64,000 nt of DNA. It comes from Comamonas sp. (GTDB taxonomy: Bacteria; Pseudomonadota; Gammaproteobacteria; Burkholderiales; Burkholderiaceae_C). Location of the stretch: NCBI GenBank assembly GCA_028690035.1, contig JAQVCA010000008.1, positions 1 through 64,000 on the forward strand. Direction: 5' to 3'. This document shows positions 8,231 through 16,939 of this stretch, one piece after another. Every line of letters starts with the position of its first letter. Positions within the stretch are counted from its first letter, which is position 1. The notes under the pieces are model-generated. The model ran no database searches and was not told where the DNA came from. It was given only the letters and a program-made list of their open reading frames with translations. The translations under genes were made by a program, and so were the position numbers.

Positions 8231-10647
8231 GATGAAACCTCCGGTCGTTGAGAAGCGAGGAAAGAAGCTGCCGCCGGTGAGGACGGCAGCAGGTCGGCGG
8301 CCCAATCGAGGCCGCGATGGCGCAGCCAGGCACCGGCAAAGCCCGGTGTGCCGGCGTCCAGCAGCACGCGATCCATGTCGCGCTGGTCTTGCGGGGTGGA
8401 AGCCCCCGCGAAGGCCAGCGTGGCTGGCCCCAGGTCGAGGTCGAACAGGCGATTGCCCAAACGCGATTGGTAGTAGTAGTCACGCTTGGGCTGCGCGGTC
8501 GCCACGATCTCAATTTGCCGGCTGTTGAGGCCGAAGCCCTCGTAGATCGTGCGGATCTGCGGCTCGGTAGCCTGTGGGTTAGGCAGAAAAATCCGACTGG
8601 CGCAGCTTTCGATCACTGCCGGGGCAATGCTCGAATCCTTAATGTCGGCCAGTGACTGCGTGGCGAAGATGACGCTGACGTTCTTCTTGCGCAGCGTCTT
8701 GAGCCACTGGCGGATGCGGGCGGCGAACACCGGGTCATCAAGAAACAGCCAGGCTTCATCGAGGATCAGCAGCGTGGGCGCGCCGTCGAAGCGTTCATCG
8801 AAGCGGGCGAACAGGTAGCCCAGTACGGCCAGCACCGCCGCCTTGCTGTGCATCAGTTCTTCCATCTCAAAGCCCTGCACGCTGCCGGAACCCAGCCGGT
8901 CGGCATCTGCGTCCAGCAACTTTCCGTGCGCTCCACCCAGCACATAAGGAGCGAGCGCCTGGCGCAGTGCGTTCGATTGCAGTAGCACCGACAGGCCCGT
9001 CAGCGTGCGCTGCTCCACCGGTGCGCCGGCGAGGCTGCCCAGGGCCGACCAGATCGCGGCCTTCTCGTCCGGGCCGATGGCGACACCCTCATGCAGCAGG
9101 CGGCCTTCCACCCATTCGGCGGCCCAGGTGCGGTAGCCCTCCTGGTCGATGCGGGCCAATGGCTGGAAACCAATCGCCCCATCGTTGCCGAGGTCGTAGT
9201 GCTCGCCGCCGAGGCCCAGGATGGTGGCGCGCATGGAGCGGCCCATATCGAAGGCGAAAATGCGCGAGGCGGGATAGCGGCGGAACTGCATCGCCAGCGT
9301 GGCGAGCAACACCGACTTACCCATGCCGGTCGGGCCAGCGACCAGCGTGTGGCCCACGTCGCCGATGTGCGTCACCAGCCGGAACGGCGTCGCACCATCG
9401 GTGCGGGTGACGATCAGCGGCGGGCCATCCAGATGCGCGTTCTTCTCTGGGCCGGCCCACACGGCGGACAGCGGCATCATGTGCGCCAGATTCAACGTCG
9501 AGACGATGGGCTGACGCACGTTGGCATAGGCATTGCCGGGAATGGACGACAGCCAGGCATCCACCGCATTGAGGGTTTCGGGGATGGTCACAAAGCCCCG
9601 GCCCTGGATGACGCGCTCCACCATGCGCAGTTTCTCGTCGGCCACGGCAGCATCGGCATCCATGACGGTGACCGTGGCCGTCAGGTAGCCGAAGGCCACT
9701 TGATCGCTGCCCAGCTCCTGCAAGGCAGCATCGGCGTCGGCGGCCTTGTTGCTCGCGTCGGTATCGACCAGCGGGCTTTCCTGCTGGAAGATCGTTTCGC
9801 GCAACAGCGCGACGACGTTCTTGCGCTTGGCGAACCACTGGCGGCGCAGGCGTCCCAGTTCTTTTTCCGCCTCGGCTTTGTCCAGGCACAGAAAGCGCGT
9901 GCTCCAGCGGTAGCCAAAGCCAAGGCGGTTGAGGTCGTCCAAAATCCCCGGCCACGTTGAGGTCGGAAAGCCGCGCACCGACACCACGCGCAGATGCCGG
10001 TCGCCCAGCATGGGAGCTAGGCCACCGACCAAGGCGGAATCGGCCAGCAGCGCGTCGATGTGGAATGGGACTTCCGGCACCGCCAGCCGATAGCGCCGCG
10101 TGGACACCGTGGCGTGCAGGTAGGTCAGCGTCTGGCTGTCGTCCAGCCAGGCAATCTCCGGCATCACGCCGTCGAGCAGGTCGAACACGCGATCCGTTTC
10201 CGCGACGAAGGCATCGAGTCGGCCGCGCCAGTCCACGCCATCACCGGGCGCGTTCTCGTAGAGCAGCTTGGCGGCGCGGGCGCGGGATTCTTCCGGCGGC
10301 AGGTAAGCCAGCGTCAGGTGGTAGGCACTTTCAAAGTGGTGACCGGATTCCTCGAAGGCCGCGCGGCGTTCTTCTTCCACCAGCCAGGACAACGGCTCGG
10401 GAAACTCGGAACGTGGATAGCCTGCTGCCGGGCGGCGCTCGGCCTCAATGAACAAGGCCCAGCCCGACCCCAGGCGGCTCAGTGCGTTGTTCAGCCGCGC
10501 CGACGTGGCAATCAGCTCGCCTTGCGTGGCGCTGTCCAGATCCGGCCCACGAAAGCGTGCCGTGCGCTGGAACGAACCATCCTTGTTCAGCACCACGCCC
10601 GGCGCGATCAGCCCGGCCCGCTGACGGTATTCGGCAAGGTTCAGCAT
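8227..10647 (-). CDS. trbE: TrbE, VirB4-like transfer ATPase
   Basis: This 806-aa protein is a CagE/TrbE/VirB4 ATPase that powers pilus assembly and substrate transfer at the inner membrane. The N-terminal VirB4 domain spans roughly residues 1-390. The C-terminal AAA+ domain has Walker A GPTGMGKS at 438-445 and a Walker B LLILDEAWLFL near 640. A later IFATQSLADI segment is also typical. Length matches Tn4371-type TrbE. It overlaps trbJ by 4 bases and lies 9 bases after trbD. Confidence 0.97.
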   Translation of the reverse strand: MLNLAEYRQRAGLIAPGVVLNKDGSFQRTARFRGPDLDSATQGELIATSARLNNALSRLGSGWALFIEAERRPAAGYPRSEFPEPLSWLVEEERRAAFEESGHHFESAYHLTLAYLPPEESRARAAKLLYENAPGDGVDWRGRLDAFVAETDRVFDLLDGVMPEIAWLDDSQTLTYLHATVSTRRYRLAVPEVPFHIDALLADSALVGGLAPMLGDRHLRVVSVRGFPTSTWPGILDDLNRLGFGYRWSTRFLCLDKAEAEKELGRLRRQWFAKRKNVVALLRETIFQQESPLVDTDASNKAADADAALQELGSDQVAFGYLTATVTVMDADAAVADEKLRMVERVIQGRGFVTIPETLNAVDAWLSSIPGNAYANVRQPIVSTLNLAHMMPLSAVWAGPEKNAHLDGPPLIVTRTDGATPFRLVTHIGDVGHTLVAGPTGMGKSVLLATLAMQFRRYPASRIFAFDMGRSMRATILGLGGEHYDLGNDGAIGFQPLARIDQEGYRTWAAEWVEGRLLHEGVAIGPDEKAAIWSALGSLAGAPVEQRTLTGLSVLLQSNALRQALAPYVLGGAHGKLLDADADRLGSGSVQGFEMEELMHSKAAVLAVLGYLFARFDERFDGAPTLLILDEAWLFLDDPVFAARIRQWLKTLRKKNVSVIFATQSLADIKDSSIAPAVIESCASRIFLPNPQATEPQIRTIYEGFGLNSRQIEIVATAQPKRDYYYQSRLGNRLFDLDLGPATLAFAGASTPQDQRDMDRVLLDAGTPGFAGAWLRHRGLDWAADLLPSSPAAASFLASQRPEVSS

Positions 10648-10656
10648 GACATCCCC

Positions 10657-10926
10657 CTATGCGTCCAGAAGTGGCTTGTGTTTGATGTGCCGGGCAAAGA
10701 CCTGCATGAACTGCGGATCGACACGCGCACCCCAGACCGCCAGCGAATGGCCGGCGATCCAGAGCACCACGCCGGGAATCCACAGTTGCAGGCCCAGCCC
10801 GACGGCTGCGGCCAGCGTGCCGTTGGCAATCGCCACGGTGCGCGGCGCACCACCCAGCAGGATCGGCTCGGTCAGCGAGCGATGCAGCGGCACTTCAAAG
10901 CCCGGAAGATCAGTGGCCGTGCTCAT
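10657..10926 (-). CDS. trbD: TrbD, VirB3-like membrane protein
   Basis: Starting at the ATG at 10926 gives an 89-aa protein with an N-terminal amphipathic segment (FEVPLHRSLTEPILLGGAPR) and two adjoining hydrophobic helices at about residues 31-65. This is the standard layout of TrbD/VirB3, a small inner-membrane partner of the VirB4 ATPase. The ATG overlaps the trbC stop by 4 bases, which fixes the start; longer in-frame starts run through trbC in another frame and are rejected. Confidence 0.93.
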   Translation of the reverse strand: MSTATDLPGFEVPLHRSLTEPILLGGAPRTVAIANGTLAAAVGLGLQLWIPGVVLWIAGHSLAVWGARVDPQFMQVFARHIKHKPLLDA

Positions 10927-11309
10927 ACGACGGCCCCGCCGGAGAAGCTGAAGAAGGACAGAAAGAAGCTCGAAGCCGCGAAGGCGATGGACAGGCCGAA
11001 GACGATCTGGATCAGCTTGCGAAAGCCGCCACTGGTATCGCCGAAGGCCAATGCCAGGCCGGTGGCGATGATGATGATCACCGCGACGATGCGGGCCACC
11101 GGCCCCTGGATGGATTCGAGGATGGATTGCAGCGGGCCTTCCCACGGCATTGAGGAACCGGCGGCCTGCGCCGTGCCCGCCAGCAACAGCATCAACACCG
11201 CGAGCATCAGCCCTTGCCCTGCGAGTGGGGCCAGGCGGTGCAAACGCACCAGCATGGGCAGCGGGGAAAGCAGATTTACAGAAAGACGGAAAGCATCAAC
11301 GTGCGTCAT
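10923..11309 (-). CDS. trbC: TrbC, VirB2-like conjugative pilin
   Basis: The ATG at 11309 gives a 128-aa prepilin (MTHVDAFRLSVNLL...). A long signal segment is followed by two hydrophobic helices separated by a short loop (about residues 66-90 and 97-120), as in TrbC/VirB2 pilins. P-type pilins are processed and cyclised by the TraF peptidase, also present in this ICE at 25347-25946. The start overlaps the trbB stop by 14 bases. An upstream in-frame extension overlaps trbB coding and is rejected. Confidence 0.93.
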   Translation of the reverse strand: MTHVDAFRLSVNLLSPLPMLVRLHRLAPLAGQGLMLAVLMLLLAGTAQAAGSSMPWEGPLQSILESIQGPVARIVAVIIIIATGLALAFGDTSGGFRKLIQIVFGLSIAFAASSFFLSFFSFSGGAVV

Positions 11310-12351
11310 GGCAGTTCTCCAGGTGGTCAGGGGACAGGGAAGAAAGCGGCGGCAGCTCGGGAAGCGGCGCTTCCAGCGCATCCGCCAGGCGGTAGCCCGT
11401 GCCGTCGAAACCAACGACGCGGGAAATGGTTTCGACGTGGCGCTTGCGGCCACGGCCTGCGATGTGGATCACGACATTGACCGCCTCGGCGATCAGGGCG
11501 CGGGGCGGATTCACCGCGACTTCGAGAATCAGTTGCTCCAGGCGCAGCAGTGCGCCCAACGCGGAGCCGGCATGGATGGTGGCGATGCCGCCGGGGTGGC
11601 CGGTGCCCCAGACCTTCACCAAGTCGAGGGCCTCGCCGCCGCGCACTTCGCCAACAATCACGCGATCCGGGCGCAGGCGCATCGTGGCGCGCACTAGCTC
11701 CTGCATCGACACCACGCCCGCACGGGTGCGCAGCGGCACATGGTCACGGGCCGCGCATTGCAGTTCGATGGTGTCTTCGAGCACCAGCACGCGGTCGCCG
11801 GTGGCGGCGATCTCGGCCAGCAAGGCATTGGCCAGCGTGGTCTTGCCGGTGCTGGTGCCTCCGGCGATCAGGATGTTGTGCCGCTCGCGCACGGCATGAC
11901 GCAGAAACTCGGCCTGCCCAGCGGTCAGGATGCCATCGGCCACATAGCGATCCAGACCGATGATGCTCACGGCCCGCTTGCGCAGCGCAAAGGCCGGGCC
12001 GGGTGCGGCGGGCGGCAGGATGCCGTCGAAGCGTTCGCCGGTTTCTGGCAGTTCGGCGGTCAAGAGCGGTTGGCCGCGATGCACCTCTGCACCGACATGG
12101 GCGGCCACCAGGCGGATGATGCGTTCGCCATCAGCCTCGGGAAGTTCGACGCCCAGTGGTGCGCGGCCAGAGGACAGCCGATCCACCCACAATGTCCGGT
12201 CGGGGTTGAGCATCACCTCCACCACGTCCGGGTCTTCCAGCGCAGCAGCGATCACCGGCCCCATCGCTGTGCGCAACATCTGGATGCGGCGATCCTGGGA
12301 CGCCGCAGCGGATGAACGCGGTTCGGATGGGATTTGAGGAACGGCGCTCAT
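11296..12351 (-). CDS. trbB: TrbB, VirB11-like traffic ATPase
   Basis: The 351-aa cytoplasmic ATPase belongs to the VirB11/GspE superfamily. It has an N-terminal domain (about 1-150), Walker A GGTSTGKT at 164-171, an Asp box LVLEDTIELQ near 190, and Walker B-like DRVIVGEVRGGEALD followed by the His box GHPGGIATIHAG. TrbB supplies energy for pilus biogenesis and transfer. It overlaps the RHH gene upstream by 4 bases and trbC downstream by 14. Confidence 0.97.
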   Translation of the reverse strand: MSAVPQIPSEPRSSAAASQDRRIQMLRTAMGPVIAAALEDPDVVEVMLNPDRTLWVDRLSSGRAPLGVELPEADGERIIRLVAAHVGAEVHRGQPLLTAELPETGERFDGILPPAAPGPAFALRKRAVSIIGLDRYVADGILTAGQAEFLRHAVRERHNILIAGGTSTGKTTLANALLAEIAATGDRVLVLEDTIELQCAARDHVPLRTRAGVVSMQELVRATMRLRPDRVIVGEVRGGEALDLVKVWGTGHPGGIATIHAGSALGALLRLEQLILEVAVNPPRALIAEAVNVVIHIAGRGRKRHVETISRVVGFDGTGYRLADALEAPLPELPPLSSLSPDHLENCHDAR

Positions 12352-12818
12352 GGCGCACGCTCCGCAGCACGTTCATGGGCCTGTGCCTCTACGTCATCCA
12401 TCCGCATCGGGTCGGGATGCAGCTCTTCCACCACGTCGCGCACCAGGCTGCGGCCACGCAGCAGGTGACGGCCCAACTGTTCGACGAACTGCTCGAAGCG
12501 CGCCTTGCCCTGGGCGCGAGCTGCATCCTGATGGGCTTCGGGCACCGGCGTGCTGACGGTCAGGTAGTAGCGGATAAACAGCGCCAGCGTTTCGATCTGG
12601 ATGTTCTGGTCACGCTCCAGACGCTCGGCTTGCCGCGACAGGCGATCCAGACGCTTGGCAATGGCGGCCTCGCGCTGGTCGCCGGCATCGGGCGACAGCC
12701 AGGACGCCAAGGCAGCGGCGACGATGCTGGACTTAGACACGCCTTTCTTGGCGGCCAGCTCGTCCAGGCGTTTGGCGTGCTCGTGCTGGATGAACAGGTT
12801 CAAGCGGTATTGGCTCAT
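12348..12818 (-). CDS. Ribbon-helix-helix (CopG-like) regulator of the transfer operon
   Basis: The 156-aa protein has an N-terminal RHH motif (MSQYRLNLFIQHEHAKRLDELAAKKGVSKSSIV split over residues 1-33: strand, helix, turn, helix). A charged coiled-coil region (55-90) and an acidic/basic tail follow. In Tn4371-type ICEs a gene of this kind (often called traR or copG) always sits between traG and trbB. It probably binds DNA and may regulate the tra/trb operon; this is inferred. It overlaps both neighbours by 4 bases. Confidence 0.8.
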   Translation of the reverse strand: MSQYRLNLFIQHEHAKRLDELAAKKGVSKSSIVAAALASWLSPDAGDQREAAIAKRLDRLSRQAERLERDQNIQIETLALFIRYYLTVSTPVPEAHQDAARAQGKARFEQFVEQLGRHLLRGRSLVRDVVEELHPDPMRMDDVEAQAHERAAERAP

Positions 12819-14821
12819 AGGTCGATTCCGTCGTTGGGGTCGAGAGAAGCCAGTCGCGCCGTGCGTTGCAGGGCGGGGTCGAGCTGGCCGGGACGCACCG
12901 GGGGCATGTCGTCGTCATCGAGCAGCGACAGGTCGCTGGTCGTGGCATCCATCTCGGGGCCGTAGGCGATGGCTTCGGACAGTTCGGGCTGGCGGCGTGG
13001 GCCGCCGTCGTCGGTCGAACCCAAGGCCTCCAGGTCATCGGCGGATGCCGTGGCCGCTGCCGCAGGAACCGCAGGGATTGCCAAACCGCTCCAGTCGTCA
13101 GGCCGTGCAGGCGGCACATCGGCATAGCGACCTGCCGTCACCGCAGGCGGCGGCAATACCCGTTGCTTAAAATTGGCGTCGGCGAAGTAGCGCAGCTTCT
13201 TCGCCTTGATCGGTGCGACGCTGGACACCATCACCACGGCTTTGTCCGGCGGAAGCTGCATCACTTCGCCCGGCGTCAGCAGTGGCCGTGCGGTTTCTTG
13301 GCGGGACACCATCAGGTGTCCTAGCCACGGTGCAAGCCGGTGGCCGGCGTAGTTGCGCTGGGCGCGCAACTCAGTGGCTGTGCCCAAAGTTTCAGAAATG
13401 CGTTTGGCTGTGCGTTCGTCATTCGTGGCGAAGGTCACGCGCACATGGCAGTTGTCCAGAATCGAATGGTTCTGCCCATACGCCTTGTCGATCTGGTTGA
13501 GCGACTGCGCGATCAGGAAACTGCGGATGCCATAGCCCGCCATGAAGGCAAGCGCCGTCTCGAAGAAGTCCAGCCGCCCCAGCGCCGGGAACTCATCAAG
13601 CATCAGCAGCAACTTGTGGCGGCGCTCGATGCCGTCGGAGCCATCGAGCGATTCGGTGAGACGTCGCCCGATCTGGTTGAGGATCAGCCGAATCAGCGGC
13701 TTGGTACGGCTGATGTCCGAAGGCGGCACTACCAGGTACAGCGACACCGGATACTCAGAAGCGATCAGGTCGGCGATACGCCAGTCGCAGCGTGACGTGA
13801 CTGCGGCCACGGTCGGATCACGGTACAGACCGAGGAACGACATGGCGGTGGAGAGCACGCCCGACCGCTCGTTGTCCGACTTGTTGAGCACTTCGCGGGC
13901 AGCGGATGCAACGACGGGATGCTGGGCATCGCCCAGATGCTTGGTCGTCATCATCCGGTGCAAGGTCAGCTCGAACGGGCTGGCCGGATCGGACAGGAAG
14001 TTGGCGACGCCACGCAGCGTCTTGTCTTCCCCCGCGTACAGCACATGCAGGATCGCGCCGACCAGTAGCGCGTGACTGGTCTTCTCCCAGTGGTTGCGCT
14101 TCTCCAGAGCGCCTTCGGGGTCAACGAGAATGTCCGCGATGTTCTGCACGTCGCGCACTTCGTGCGCGCCGCGCCTCACTTCCAGCAGCGGGTTGTAGGC
14201 CGCCGAACTGGCATCGGTCGGGTTGAATAGCAGACAGTGCGAGAAGCGCGAGCGCCAGCCCGCAGTGATCTGCCAGTTCTCGCCCTTGATGTCGTGGATG
14301 ACGGCGGATGCGGGCCACGACAGCAGCGTCGGCACCACCAGGCCCACGCCCTTACCGGAGCGCGTCGGCGCAAAGGTCAGGACGTGTTCCGGCCCTTCGT
14401 GCCGCAGATAGTGACCGTCATGCTGGCCGAGAAAGACACCAGCAGGCTGCGTCAGCCCGGCTTTGCGAATGTCGGTGGCATCGGCCCAGCGAGCCGAGCC
14501 ATAGGTCGTCACCTTGCGCGCCTGGCGCGAGCGCCACACCGACATGGCGATGGCGACCGCCACGGCCAGCAGGCCGCTGCTTGCCGCGATCATTCCGCCG
14601 GTGTCGAATACCTGCGGCGCGTAGGCGTCGAAGAAGAACCACCACTCGAACAGTTTCCACGGGTAATAGACCGGCGTGCCGTACAAGTCGAACCAGGGCG
14701 AGCCCAGGCGTAGCTGGTAGCCCAATGCGGCGGCTGTCCATTGCGTGGCACCTCACACACCGGCGATCACGATGCCGAACACGGCGGCGATCTGCCCGAA
14801 CAACACACCCTGAGCCTGCAT
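12815..14821 (-). pseudogene. traG: TraG (VirD4-like) coupling protein gene with in-frame nonsense codon 23
   Basis: TraG couples the relaxase-DNA complex to the secretion channel. The ATG at 14821 starts the expected N-terminus (MQAQGVLFGQIAAVFGIVIAGV), but codon 23 at 14755-14753 is TGA. The same frame then continues GATQWTAAALGYQLRLGSP without another stop for 636 codons. Family members that I recall have Trp at this position, so a TGG-to-TGA change is likely. The body is complete: a membrane segment (VAVAIAMSVW), Walker A APTRSGKG and Walker B LLLMLDEFPAL. The TTG at 14725 could reinitiate and would give a protein lacking the first membrane helix. The gene overlaps the RHH gene by 4 bases. 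Whether any active TraG is made is unknown. Confidence 0.85.
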
Positions 14822-15057
14822 ACCCTGACCTCCGATTTCTCCTGCGCTGATTCCCCGTGGAAAACGCGGCACAAAGGCGTGCCGCAGGCGTCAGGATCGG
14901 TGCCGGCTCAGTGCCGGTCAAAGACCGTTATCGGCAGCAAGGTGATGCAAAAAAACATGGTTTCATGCAGGGACGAAACCAGTAAAAACGCCGCAGGCGG
15001 GGGCGCGCTGCGGCGTGTCGAGAAAGAAAGCGAGGATTTGCGGCTAGCCGCCAACGG
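14822..15057. other. Intergenic region upstream of traG
   Basis: This stretch of about 236 bases separates the exclusion-like lipoprotein gene from traG on the same strand. I see no gene in it. A promoter for traG-trb could lie here but no clear -35/-10 pair stands out. Confidence 0.3.
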
Positions 15058-15324
15058 TCAGAACTTCGGGGGCGTTTCCGATGGCGTGTAAGGCACCTTG
15101 CCATCGCCAAAGAAGCGCTTGTTCGTCGCTTCGGCCACCCGGTTGCACAGCACGTCGCCCATCGTCGAGCGCTCGGTCTTGCACTGGCGACGCAGTTCCT
15201 TCAAGCGTTCGGGGTCGGCAGCCAGTTCTTCGACGGTTGGCACATTGGCTTGCTGCTTCGGCGGCTCAGACGGGCCGCAGGCCGTGAGTGCAGCAACCAG
15301 CAGCAAAGGGGGCAGTCGCTTCAT
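15058..15324 (-). CDS. EexN/TrbK-like entry exclusion lipoprotein
   Basis: The 88-aa protein starts MKRLPPLLLVAALTACGPSE, a clear lipoprotein signal with Cys16. The mature part has ADPERLKELRRQC...GDVLCNRVAEA...RFFGDG, the pattern also seen in the TrbK-like protein at 7160-7474. EexN-type lipoproteins prevent redundant conjugative entry. The gene ATG overlaps the LysR stop by 4 bases, so both are probably co-transcribed. Its tail RFFGDG-x-x-PYTP resembles the tail of TrbJ (RFLGDG-x-PYTP), an oddity discussed in the findings. Confidence 0.75.
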   Translation of the reverse strand: MKRLPPLLLVAALTACGPSEPPKQQANVPTVEELAADPERLKELRRQCKTERSTMGDVLCNRVAEATNKRFFGDGKVPYTPSETPPKF

Positions 15325-16265
15325 GGTTCAATGTCCTCCGGCGGATCGGGTTCAGGTGGTGGCGCGGGTCTCACGCCTTCGGGCAAGTCGATGGCCTGCA
15401 CCCTTTCGATGAAGCGGGACAGCACTTCCGAAGACTCGCTCTCTCGGTACAACACATAGGTCGTTAGCACCGGGGAACGGCCCGCCAGGGGTCGGGCGAC
15501 CACACCAGGCTCGCGGCTAGCCGCAATGTGCGGTGCTCCAGTGATCCCCAGCGCAAAGCCTGCAGATACAAGGGCCATCATCAGGTCGCATGAGGACACA
15601 CGCTCCGCAATCAGCGGTTCCGTGTCCGCCCGGCGTAGCACCCGCTCGACTTGGCGCGCATGGCCTTCGCATACTTGTGGATCGCACAGCACCAGAGGAT
15701 GGCGCATCACCTCTTCCAGCGGGATGCGCTTGTGCCTGAGCAGCGGATGCCTCGCAGGCACTGCCACCATCAGGGGATCACTCCAGACTGCTTGAGCCAC
15801 GACGCCATCGCCCACTTCATCGGATTGCGCGAAACCCACGTCGTAGAGGTCATCATGCAGCCCCTTGATCTGCTGTGACAGTGGCACCTCGAACAGACGG
15901 ATCTCTACTTCGGGTTCCTCCTGCCGGCACAATGCCAACAAGGCCGGCAGGCGCGATGGCGTGATGCCATCGGACAGCGCAATGCGCAACTGACCATGAA
16001 AGCCATTGGCCGCTGCCTGCACGCTGTCGCGGGCTTGCTGCAAGGCCGTGAAGATACGCGGCACATGCTCCAGAAACAGCTTGCCTGCCCGTGTCAGCTT
16101 TGTGCTGCGGCTGGTGCGGAAGAACAACTGTTCGCCCAGGTCTTCCTCCAGCTCTTTGATGGTGCGTGACAGTGGCGACTGCTCGATGTGCAGCCGCTCG
16201 GCTGCCCTGGCAAAGTGGAGTTCTTCAGCCACGGCTAAAAAGCATCGGAGGTGGCGCAACTCCAT
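15321..16265 (-). CDS. LysR-family regulator of the ICE backbone
   Basis: The 314-aa protein has a LysR winged HTH at residues 1-60 (MELRHLRCFLAVAEELHFARAAERLHIEQ... split here for length) and a periplasmic-binding-like effector domain from about residue 90. The C-terminus is Pro-rich. LysR genes beside traG/exclusion genes are common in Tn4371-type ICEs. It overlaps the lipoprotein gene by 4 bases and reads toward the transfer operon, so it may influence transfer or exclusion; effector and targets are unknown. Confidence 0.9.
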   Translation of the reverse strand: MELRHLRCFLAVAEELHFARAAERLHIEQSPLSRTIKELEEDLGEQLFFRTSRSTKLTRAGKLFLEHVPRIFTALQQARDSVQAAANGFHGQLRIALSDGITPSRLPALLALCRQEEPEVEIRLFEVPLSQQIKGLHDDLYDVGFAQSDEVGDGVVAQAVWSDPLMVAVPARHPLLRHKRIPLEEVMRHPLVLCDPQVCEGHARQVERVLRRADTEPLIAERVSSCDLMMALVSAGFALGITGAPHIAASREPGVVARPLAGRSPVLTTYVLYRESESSEVLSRFIERVQAIDLPEGVRPAPPPEPDPPEDIEP

Positions 16266-16322
16266 ATCGACTCCCTCACATCACTTAGCGCAGCATTTTG
16301 CTGGGGCGTACGACCTGCTCTT

Positions 16323-16919
16323 TCATGAGGGAAGGCCGGTCAATACCAGCTCGCCTTTGGGAGCAGGCGTTCGAGCGACATTCATGATCCAGCAAACGCA
16401 TGAGAAATAGCCGATCAAGGCACATATCTCCACTACGCCACGCTCGCCCCAACGTTCTCTCGCCGCCTCGTAGGTCGAATCGCTAACACCGTGCCGATGC
16501 AACAGTTCGGTGGTGAATGCCCAAGCATCGGCCTCCTCCTCTGTCATCGTGCGAGGACGGGTCGCTTGGGCCATGTCCTCCAGTGTGGTTTCGGCTACGC
16601 CTGCGCGTATCGCCAGAGGAAAATGGACAGCCCATTCAAACTGATTACCTAATTCGCGAGCAACCAGCAAAGTCACAAACTCGTTGACATTTTTTGGCAG
16701 AACAGATTCAAACCGCAGATATTCTCCGACGCCGGCCAGTCGCTCAAGCAATACCGGGCTTTGCATCAAAGGAATGAAAGGCCCTTTCACTCCTTTTCGG
16801 GGCCCGGCAATCAATGCATCGGCTGCAACTCGTTGAGCCTGCGTCATAGACTCCATCGGTGGTAAGGGCAAACGCTCGCTGCGATCTTGACCAAAGCCTT
16901 GCTGAATGGTTGTGTTCAT
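16323..16919 (-). CDS. Carboxymuconolactone decarboxylase-like (AhpD-superfamily) protein
   Basis: The 198-aa protein resembles CMD-domain proteins: PFIPLMQSPVLLERLAGVGEYLR near residues 47-70 and ELGNQFEWAVHFPLAIRAGV near 90-110, the segment that in AhpD-like enzymes carries E/C/H catalytic residues. Here the typical CxxC pair is absent (Glu-Trp-x-x-His remains), so peroxidase activity is not supported. It lies 20 bases after an MFS transporter gene on the same strand, likely an operon. Substrate is unknown. The gene belongs to the cargo segment of the ICE. Confidence 0.8.
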   Translation of the reverse strand: MNTTIQQGFGQDRSERLPLPPMESMTQAQRVAADALIAGPRKGVKGPFIPLMQSPVLLERLAGVGEYLRFESVLPKNVNEFVTLLVARELGNQFEWAVHFPLAIRAGVAETTLEDMAQATRPRTMTEEEADAWAFTTELLHRHGVSDSTYEAARERWGERGVVEICALIGYFSCVCWIMNVARTPAPKGELVLTGLPS

Positions 16920-16939
16920 GAGTTCTCCTAAATGAAAGC

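Noticed and set aside
8231-8305. Longer start for trbJ
   Set aside because: The extension overlaps trbE and masks the signal peptide starting at 8230.
10060-11697. 545-codon plus-strand open frame
   Set aside because: It is antisense to trbE, trbD, trbC and trbB, all with clear motifs.
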